6,335 bases of DNA. Source: Candidatus Eiseniibacteriota bacterium. Its GTDB lineage: Bacteria > Arandabacterota > Arandabacteria > Arandabacterales > Arandabacteraceae. The position numbers and the translations under genes were made by a program. Below, one piece after another: positions 1 through 4,269 of this stretch (its first letter is position 1; each line of letters opens with the position of its first letter). The stretch is taken from NCBI GenBank assembly GCA_030622265.1, contig JAUXGG010000105.1, forward strand, positions 1 through 6,335, written 5' to 3'. The notes beneath the pieces were generated by a model. The model was not told the DNA's origin and did not search any database. It saw only the letters and a program-made list of their open reading frames with translations.

Positions 1-1451
1 CGATAGTCCCTGACAGTCTGGAGGAATGCTTCGGCACGTCCCTCCGCCTCGTCCATGGTGCAGTCGGTCAAGAGAAGCCCGAATTCGTCGCCGCCGATTC
101 GGGCCAGGATGTCCGTGCCTCGCGCTGTTGCCTCAAGGACTGCAGAGAGCTGCTGCAGCATTTGGTCCCCGACCGAGTGTCCACAGGTATCGTTGACGAC
201 CTTGAAGGCGTCGAGGTCGAGGTAACACAATGCGTGGTTCCGTCCGGTGAAGGTGGCGTTGGCCAAGGCCTCGCCGACCCTGGATTCGAATTCCCGCCTA
301 TTGAGCAACCCGGTCAGTGTGTCGTGCGAGGCCTGGAAGGCCATTTCCCTTTCGAGTCCACGGATGTGGGTGATATCCTTGACTATCAAGATAGCGCCGA
401 GCACATCTCCCTGGTTGTTGCGAATGGGCGAAGCCGAGTCCCGAACTGCGAATTCCGTGCCCCCTCGGTGAAAGAGTGAGCACCACTCCGGTGAAGGTAC
501 CGTACGGTTTTGGCGAATGCATTCGGCCAGGGGGTCCTCCCTGAGTTTGCCCGTCCCGTCCTCCATCGCCCGGTAGATCTCCTCGAGCCGGCCCACAGGT
601 CTTCCAAGGCGGGGGACCAACCTCTTCTTGCGGGCCTTGGGCCTGGCGGCGATCTTGACTGTTCGAACCGAAACTCCCGGGGCCCGGGCTGCGCTCTTGC
701 TGCGGACCGGATGCCGGAGCAGCTTCTCGTCCAGATCTGCGACTATGAGGTCCTCTGAGAACTGTCTTGCCCGGGCGATCACACCCCCGGCCGGGTCGAT
801 GATCACGCTATGCCCATCGAAGACGAGCTCGTCCTGGCCCCCGACCAGATTGAGATATGCGACATAGGCCTTGTTCTCCATCGCTCTCTCCACCATCAGA
901 GCTTCCCGCTCGGCGCCCTTGCCTATCTGGTAAGGGGAGCACGATATATTGAGAATCAGGCCGGCCCCGGCCCGGTTGACCTGTGCCGCCACAACGTCCT
1001 TGTACCATATGTCCTCACATATGCTGAGGCCGATCCTGGCACCCCCCAGCGCGAGCACGCAGGCGTTCTTGCCCGGCGAGAAATAGCGCTTCTCATCGAA
1101 AACGCCGTAGTTGGGAAGGTGGATCTTGCTGCAGGTCGAGATCAGCCTGTTCTTGTAAATCACCGCCGCGGAATTGTGGAGCACCCTGCCTTGGACGCGG
1201 GGATAGCCGATCACTGCGACCATCCGTCCCACGCTCCCGGTGATAAGCTGCACCGCGGCTTCACAGTCATCGAGGAAACGCTTTCTCAGGAGAAGGTCTT
1301 CGGCGGGGTAGCCGGAAATCGCCAGTTCGGGAAAGGCCACGATGTCGACGTCCTGCTTCCGGGCCTTCTCGAGCCACCGGATTATCCTGCGGGTGTTCCC
1401 CTTGATGTCACCGACTGTGGGATTGATCTGTGCCAGCCCTATCCTGAGCAT
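1..1451 (-). CDS. NadE-type glutamine amidohydrolase / PAS-like / GGDEF diguanylate cyclase fusion (3' end beyond window)
   Basis: A single stop-free frame gives 483 visible residues; the ATG at 1451 follows AGGAGG (1459-1464) by 7 nt. Residues 1-240 are a nitrilase-superfamily domain closest to the glutaminase half of NAD synthetase: FPELAISGYPAEDLLL (catalytic Glu42), KIHLPNYGVFDEKRYF (Lys109) and SICEDIW (Cys145). The triad is complete, so glutamine or another amide may be hydrolysed to ammonia. Residues 241-282 are a basic linker. Residues 283-365 match the second half of a PAS domain (SASPIRNNQGDVLGAILIVKD). A GGDEF domain follows: HDTLTGLLNRREFE (376-389), DLDAFKVVN (412-420), I-site RGTD (444-447) and GGDEF (453-457). 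It should make c-di-GMP from two GTP and be product-inhibited. No synthetase PP-loop is present. The end of GGDEF, and possibly an EAL domain, lies outside. Domain calls are firm; the biological role is unknown. Confidence 0.9.
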   Translation of the reverse strand, partial: MLRIGLAQINPTVGDIKGNTRRIIRWLEKARKQDVDIVAFPELAISGYPAEDLLLRKRFLDDCEAAVQLITGSVGRMVAVIGYPRVQGRVLHNSAAVIYKNRLISTCSKIHLPNYGVFDEKRYFSPGKNACVLALGGARIGLSICEDIWYKDVVAAQVNRAGAGLILNISCSPYQIGKGAEREALMVERAMENKAYVAYLNLVGGQDELVFDGHSVIIDPAGGVIARARQFSEDLIVADLDEKLLRHPVRSKSAARAPGVSVRTVKIAARPKARKKRLVPRLGRPVGRLEEIYRAMEDGTGKLREDPLAECIRQNRTVPSPEWCSLFHRGGTEFAVRDSASPIRNNQGDVLGAILIVKDITHIRGLEREMAFQASHDTLTGLLNRREFESRVGEALANATFTGRNHALCYLDLDAFKVVNDTCGHSVGDQMLQQLSAVLEATARGTDILARIGGDEFGLLLTDCTMDEAEGRAEAFLQTVRDY

Positions 1452-1458
1452 CTTGCGG

Positions 1459-1464
1459 CCTCCT
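1459..1464 (-). promoter_or_regulatory. Ribosome binding site of the amidohydrolase-GGDEF gene
   Basis: AGGAGG on the minus strand lies 7 nt before the ATG at 1451. This fixes the start and places the amidohydrolase domain at the exact N-terminus, with no signal peptide, so the enzyme part is cytoplasmic. Confidence 0.75.
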
Positions 1465-1478
1465 CGACGTCCGGGGGA

Positions 1479-1507
1479 ATCATAGGACACGGATTACAGG
1501 GACACAA
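1479..1507 (-). promoter_or_regulatory. Putative sigma70-type promoter for the amidohydrolase-GGDEF gene
   Basis: On the minus strand TTGTGT (1507-1502) is followed after 17 nt by TATGAT (1484-1479), which is 5/6 to the -10 consensus. Transcription would begin near 1472, leaving a leader of about 20 nt that includes the AGGAGG. The -35 lies inside the left arm of the palindrome centred at 1526.5. The assignment is by pattern only. Confidence 0.45.
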
Positions 1508-1554
1508 TACCTAATTGGCGACTATGGTGACACGTCAATTCTTTGTTGTGTCCC
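1499..1554. repeat. Interrupted palindrome between divergent genes (candidate operator)
   Basis: GGGACACAA (1499-1507) is the exact reverse complement of TTGTGTCCC (1546-1554). AATTG (1513-1517) is the reverse complement of CAATT (1536-1540). Both pairs share the centre 1526.5, and further complementary positions (1509/1544, 1519/1534, 1520/1533, 1523/1530) bring the total to 18 of 28 position pairs. The element sits between divergently oriented start codons, so a dimeric or tetrameric regulator is a more natural explanation than a terminator. No regulator gene is visible in the window. Confidence 0.6.
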
Positions 1555-1574
1555 GGCTGCCCTTTGTGTAGGCT
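1546..1574 (+). promoter_or_regulatory. Weak putative promoter for the permease gene
   Basis: TTGTGT (1546-1551), a 17-nt spacer and TAGGCT (1569-1574) mirror the minus-strand promoter exactly around 1526.5. The -10 matches consensus at only 3 of 6 positions, so the support comes mainly from the symmetry and from its place 20 nt upstream of the ATG at 1594. Confidence 0.3.
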
Positions 1575-1593
1575 TTGCCCTGATAGGGAGATC

Positions 1594-2649
1594 ATGAAGA
1601 GAGAACACGTCGGAACCATAGTCTTTGCCGCAGTAGTCATCGTGGTGACCTACCTGTTTTACATCATCTTCAGTCCATTCCTTAAGCCGATGATCTGGGG
1701 CGCCGTCTTCGCCGGCGTCTTCTATCCGCTGAACGCGAGGATCGGCCGGAAGCTCAAGAAGAAGAATATCAGGGCTCTCATCATGTCCATAATCGTGGTG
1801 GCCGTGATCGGCGTTCCCGCAGTCTTCCTAAGCATCGGACTGATCGGAGAGGTCGTGAATGTTACACCTAAGTTCACGGAGGCCGTGGAGGCGGGGCAGC
1901 TCGATTTCGTATTTAAACCCGAGGCCTTTGGATGGAACGAGAAGATCAAGGAGACCCTCGGCCCCTTCGTGGACGTCTCCGGCCTTGATATTGAGCTCAT
2001 GATCTCTGCCAACCTCCAGCGCCTGTCTGAGTTCCTGCTGGGACAGCTCTCGAACATCGTCGGCAATATCTCACTGGCCATTTTCAACTTCTCGCTGTCG
2101 ATGCTTTCCATGTTTTTCTTCTTCAGGGACGGAGACCGCCTCCTGATAAGGCTCAAGGAGCTCCTGCCCATGTCGGAGACCTTCAAGGATAATCTCACCG
2201 TAAGGCTCACAGAGGTCATCAGGGCATCCATCTATGGCGGGGTGCTCGTGGCCGGTATCCAGGGCGCGCTCGGAGGGATCCTGTTCTGGGCGCTGGGCCT
2301 GCCCTCCCCGATCTTCTGGGGAGCCATGATGGCGCTGCTCTCGCTCCTCCCCGTCGTGGGACCCTGGTTCATTTACCTGCCGACCGCGACGATCCTCATT
2401 GTCTCGGGCAGCTATGTGCGCGGTATCGTCCTCCTCGCCGTGGGGATTGTCATCGTGAGTCAGTCCGATAATCTGATACGCCCCCTGATCATAGGCAACC
2501 GTACCAAGATACCGACCATGTTGCTTCTCTTCAGCATCATCGGGGGAATAAAGGTATTCGGGCTCCTGGGCCTGGTGCTCGGCCCCGTCATCGCCTCGAT
2601 CGTGCTCGCATTTCTCGAGGTCTACAGACCGCACAACAGCCACGCCTAA
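1594..2649 (+). CDS. AI-2E family transporter (UPF0118 / PerM-like membrane permease)
   Basis: A complete 351-residue integral membrane protein of usual length for the AI-2E transporter family. Hydrophobic segments lie at about 8-28, 30-46, 61-84 and 153-177, with a dense cluster from 211 to 343; the soluble stretch at about 90-150 is the typical insertion. Family hallmarks are FRDGDRLL (178-185), SLLPVVGPWFIYLP (250-263), DNLIRPLIIGNRTKIP (292-307) and GLLGLVLGPVIASI (323-336). Members export autoinducer-2 or act as Na+(Li+)/H+ antiporters; most have no proven substrate, and none can be assigned here. ATG 1594 follows GGGAG (1586-1590). A TTG at 1543 in the same frame would add 17 Cys-rich residues and overlap the likely promoter, so it was not used. 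The gene diverges from the amidohydrolase-GGDEF gene and may share its control region. Confidence 0.93.
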   Translation: MKREHVGTIVFAAVVIVVTYLFYIIFSPFLKPMIWGAVFAGVFYPLNARIGRKLKKKNIRALIMSIIVVAVIGVPAVFLSIGLIGEVVNVTPKFTEAVEAGQLDFVFKPEAFGWNEKIKETLGPFVDVSGLDIELMISANLQRLSEFLLGQLSNIVGNISLAIFNFSLSMLSMFFFFRDGDRLLIRLKELLPMSETFKDNLTVRLTEVIRASIYGGVLVAGIQGALGGILFWALGLPSPIFWGAMMALLSLLPVVGPWFIYLPTATILIVSGSYVRGIVLLAVGIVIVSQSDNLIRPLIIGNRTKIPTMLLLFSIIGGIKVFGLLGLVLGPVIASIVLAFLEVYRPHNSHA

Positions 2650-2656
2650 CCGACTT

Positions 2657-2724
2657 TTCACAATCCTGGGGTCAGGTACCGGGTTGTGAATTCACAACCC
2701 GGTACCTGACCCCAATCTGGTGAA
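2657..2724. repeat. Perfect 48-bp palindrome (core 2667-2714) with an outer imperfect arm; probable REP/MITE-like element
   Basis: All 24 base pairs of the core match around 2690.5 with no spacer. The arm begins TGGGGTCAGGTACC and the centre is GTGAATTCAC. Beyond a short mismatched region, TTCAC (2657-2661) pairs with GTGAA (2720-2724) about the same centre. The element fills the gap between two convergent genes (stops at 2649 and 2746). Neither side has a T-tract, so it is not a standard intrinsic terminator, though a transcript from either strand would fold tightly. The GGGGTCAGGT-type end resembles repeats near REP-associated tyrosine transposases in other bacteria, recalled from memory and not checked. 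Confidence 0.85.
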
Positions 2725-2745
2725 TTTGCGATGCGATCCCCCTGG

Positions 2746-3636
2746 CTACTCGTCATCCTTGTACTTGGCTTCGGCCAGGGTATAGGTAAAACCGATTGAG
2801 AGGGCCTGGTTCAGCTGGCGCCTGGTCGAGATGTCGCGGTCATAGAACAGCCTGAAGTCCAGGGCCACCGTGACAAAGCTGGCCACCTTGGCCGCAAGCA
2901 GATTGTCCCAGCGCACGTCGATCTGATTGGACGCCTTCATGTCGGAGAAGACATCGACCAGCGATATGTAGCGAAGGCTCTCCGAGATCTGCCAGTCCAG
3001 ATTGGTGACCCACTCGAGTCCCACCTTGTTCCTGACCTTCTCAATCTTCTCGGTTTCGGGATCATCCGCGTACGGGATCGGGAACTTGTCGGTTACGGTC
3101 TGCTTGAAAGCCAGGCCCATCCGGGACCTTATGATCTTCTCAAGGAAAGTCCTGCCGATTCCCAAACTCTCCGTGAAATAGCCGGGATCCATGAAATTGG
3201 ATACCTCAACCTTGTCTGAATCTGAGTAAGCATACCCCTTGGCGAACTGGCTCTCGAATCTCAAGGCCACATAGGGATCCACGTGGTAGTTGGCTGTGTA
3301 GTTATAGACACTTCCCAGCCTTATCTCATCGATCGACTTGATGGCCTCCTGATCACCGGTCTTCTGCATGCCATAGGTGAGCCTCAGCGGATTGACCCAC
3401 TCCCGCCTGGGCGCGTAATTGGTGAATATCCCGGTGAGTCCGGTCTGCCATCCCATCGTATTCTCGCCACCCGCCGACCAGTTGTCGAAGGAGGCCTGGT
3501 TAAGGTTAAGGTAGGCCAGCAGCTCATTGTCCCATCCGAGCGGCAGCGGTTTCTCTTCCTCACAGACAACCGGAGTGACATGGCATAGCACGAGTGCGGC
3601 GAGCAGGGCCGCGGCTACCAGGTGGAACTTCTTCAT
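2746..3636 (-). CDS. DUF3078-type putative outer-membrane beta-barrel protein
   Basis: A complete 296-residue protein. The N-terminus (MKKFHLVAAALLAALVLCHV) is a signal peptide with cleavage probably near residues 20-26. Cys25 is preceded by Val-Val, not a small residue, so it is not a convincing lipobox. NLNQASFDNWSAGGENT (44-60) is the signature of DUF3078-type proteins. The rest alternates polar and hydrophobic/aromatic residues in short strands (LRLTYGM, YVALRFESQF, FVTVALDFRLFYDRD, ALSIGFTYTL), as in a barrel of roughly 12 strands, although the protein ends in charged residues and not the usual terminal Phe. The family has no established function. ATG 3636 is preceded by GGGAGG (3646-3651) at 9 nt. 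It is separated from the upstream zinc-ribbon gene by 216 nt with its own leader repeats, so it is probably transcribed on its own. Confidence 0.85.
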   Translation of the reverse strand: MKKFHLVAAALLAALVLCHVTPVVCEEEKPLPLGWDNELLAYLNLNQASFDNWSAGGENTMGWQTGLTGIFTNYAPRREWVNPLRLTYGMQKTGDQEAIKSIDEIRLGSVYNYTANYHVDPYVALRFESQFAKGYAYSDSDKVEVSNFMDPGYFTESLGIGRTFLEKIIRSRMGLAFKQTVTDKFPIPYADDPETEKIEKVRNKVGLEWVTNLDWQISESLRYISLVDVFSDMKASNQIDVRWDNLLAAKVASFVTVALDFRLFYDRDISTRRQLNQALSIGFTYTLAEAKYKDDE

Positions 3637-3645
3637 CTTGAAAAA

Positions 3646-3651
3646 CCTCCC
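3646..3651 (-). promoter_or_regulatory. Ribosome binding site of the DUF3078-type gene
   Basis: GGGAGG on the minus strand lies 9 nt before the ATG at 3636. It supports this start, which leaves an intact signal peptide at the N-terminus. Confidence 0.7.
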
Positions 3652-3656
3652 TTTCT

Positions 3657-3682
3657 ATCCGGGATGACAATCCCATCCGGGA
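3657..3682. repeat. Direct repeats and small hairpin in the leader of the DUF3078-type gene
   Basis: ATCCGGGA occurs at 3657-3664 and again at 3675-3682, an 18-bp period. Between them GGGAT (3661-3665) and ATCCC (3670-3674) form a 5-bp dyad with a 4-nt loop. The block lies 6 nt upstream of the Shine-Dalgarno sequence, so it could be an operator or a leader hairpin. It is small and could be chance. Confidence 0.35.
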
Positions 3683-3789
3683 CATTGGTGGAACCGGAAT
3701 ACACCGATAGACTAGAAAAATATTAAGGGGCTTCGGCACATAGCATAAGCGTGGTGTCACGGGACTCCCAACAATGAACACCACAGGAA

Positions 3790-3835
3790 GGTGGCGCCAG
3801 TGGCATGGCATCATCTCAGAATAGCCGGCGCCACC
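3790..3835. repeat. 9-bp inverted repeat downstream of the zinc-ribbon gene
   Basis: GGTGGCGCC (3790-3798) is exactly complementary to GGCGCCACC (3827-3835) with a 28-nt loop that holds its own short palindrome TGGCATGGCA. It begins 18 nt past the zinc-ribbon stop, where a terminator is expected, but neither strand has a T-run after the stem. The surrounding 3637-3852 gap has no credible gene. A weak minus-strand TTGGGA / TATGCT pair (18-nt spacer, about 3735-3770) could be the promoter of the DUF3078 gene. Confidence 0.5.
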
Positions 3836-3852
3836 CGTGATCTGATGTGAGC

Positions 3853-4218
3853 CTACTGCGGCAGGATCTCTTGAGGGGACTTGCTGCTTCCGCTCCGCTT
3901 CATGGTACTGCCGCACTTCGCGCAGTTCATGATGTAACAGGGAACCTCGGTATAAATAGCCACCTTGGTTCCGCAAGCGGGACACTCACAGTAGCCCTTG
4001 GGCCTTCTCCTGGGCGGACCCATTCTCTGGGCCTGACCCTGGCCTGGACCCATTCTCTGACCCGGACCCGTCCTTTGACCCGGACCCGTCCTCTGGCCCG
4101 GACCCGTCCTTTGACCCGGACCCTTGCCAGCGCCGCCGCCACCGCGGCGCTTCTTTTTCTTGCCGCCGGCCTTCCCGCCGCGGCGCTTTCCCTGTCTGGG
4201 ACTTGCACCACCCTGCAT
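3853..4218 (-). CDS. Small basic GPGQRT-repeat protein with C-terminal zinc ribbon
   Basis: A 121-residue protein if read from ATG 4218; GTG 4221 would add one residue. GGGAGG (4228-4233) lies 9 nt from the ATG and 6 nt from the GTG, so both are possible. Residues 1-32 are a Gly/Lys/Arg-rich low-complexity tail (GGKKKKRRGGGG). Residues 33-66 are tandem hexapeptides of the form GPGQR(T/M). Residues 76-107 hold a cysteine cluster: Cys77, Cys79, Cys82, Cys94, Cys99 and Cys102, with two CPxCG/CxxCG knuckles as in a zinc ribbon. Similar YCxCPxCG modules occur on small uncharacterised bacterial proteins. The strong positive charge suggests nucleic-acid or ribosome binding, but that is inference. 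It follows the pullulanase by about 50 nt on the same strand with a hairpin between, so co-transcription may be partial. No specific function is recognised. Confidence 0.8.
   Translation of the reverse strand: MQGGASPRQGKRRGGKAGGKKKKRRGGGGAGKGPGQRTGPGQRTGPGQRTGPGQRMGPGQGQAQRMGPPRRRPKGYCECPACGTKVAIYTEVPCYIMNCAKCGSTMKRSGSSKSPQEILPQ
4051..4122. repeat. Four tandem 18-bp repeats inside the zinc-ribbon gene
   Basis: Four consecutive 18-bp units start at 4051, 4069, 4087 and 4105, of the form CGTCCTTTGACCCGGACC. The units at 4069 and 4105 are identical; the unit at 4087 differs at two positions and the first at its 5' end. A degenerate copy precedes them at 4021-4050. The period is a multiple of three, so copy-number change adds or removes two GPGQRT hexapeptide-equivalents' worth of sequence in 6-residue steps without a frameshift. 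Confidence 0.85.
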
Positions 4219-4240
4219 CACTTCTCACCTCCCGTGAGAA

Positions 4241-4260
4241 GAAGGCGGCCCGAAGGCCGC
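4241..4260 (-). terminator. UUCG-tetraloop hairpin between pullulanase and zinc-ribbon genes
   Basis: On the minus strand GCGGCC (4260-4255), TTCG loop, GGCCGC (4250-4245) forms a 6-bp GC stem capped by a stable UUCG tetraloop, starting about 9 nt after the pullulanase stop. The following CTTCTTCTC is pyrimidine-rich but not a real U-run. It may be a weak terminator or an mRNA-stabilising intercistronic stem that lowers readthrough into the zinc-ribbon gene. Confidence 0.5.
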
Positions 4261-4269
4261 TCCATGAAA

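Noticed and set aside
1..1451. Separate adjacent genes for amidohydrolase and GGDEF protein
   Set aside because: The ATG at 1451 and the GGDEF codons at 81-95 are in the same frame with no stop between, and no internal start with a ribosome site was seen at the domain junction.
810..1514. 234-codon plus-strand open frame
   Set aside because: It lies antisense to the amidohydrolase domain, whose catalytic motifs are all in the minus frame; its translation resembles no family and results from the high-GC codon pattern.
1543..1593. Upstream TTG start for the permease adding a Cys-rich 17-residue leader
   Set aside because: No ribosome site precedes the TTG, the leader is absent from the family's usual N-terminus, and the stretch overlaps the putative promoter; ATG 1594 has GGGAG upstream.
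2071..2661. 196-codon minus-strand open frame antisense to the permease
   Set aside because: The plus strand encodes a complete permease with family motifs; the antisense product is low-complexity and rich in Glu, His and Asp, as expected opposite hydrophobic codons.
2667..2714. Bidirectional intrinsic terminator
   Set aside because: The position between convergent genes fits, but no T-run follows the stem on either strand and the 24-bp spacerless arms are much longer than typical terminators; termination remains possible but is not the preferred call.
3562..3564. Lipoprotein modification at Cys25 of the DUF3078-type protein
   Set aside because: The residues before Cys25 are Pro-Val-Val, which lack the small residue needed at -1 in a lipobox.
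4051..4122. CRISPR array
   Set aside because: The 18-bp units are directly abutting with no spacers and lie inside a coding frame.
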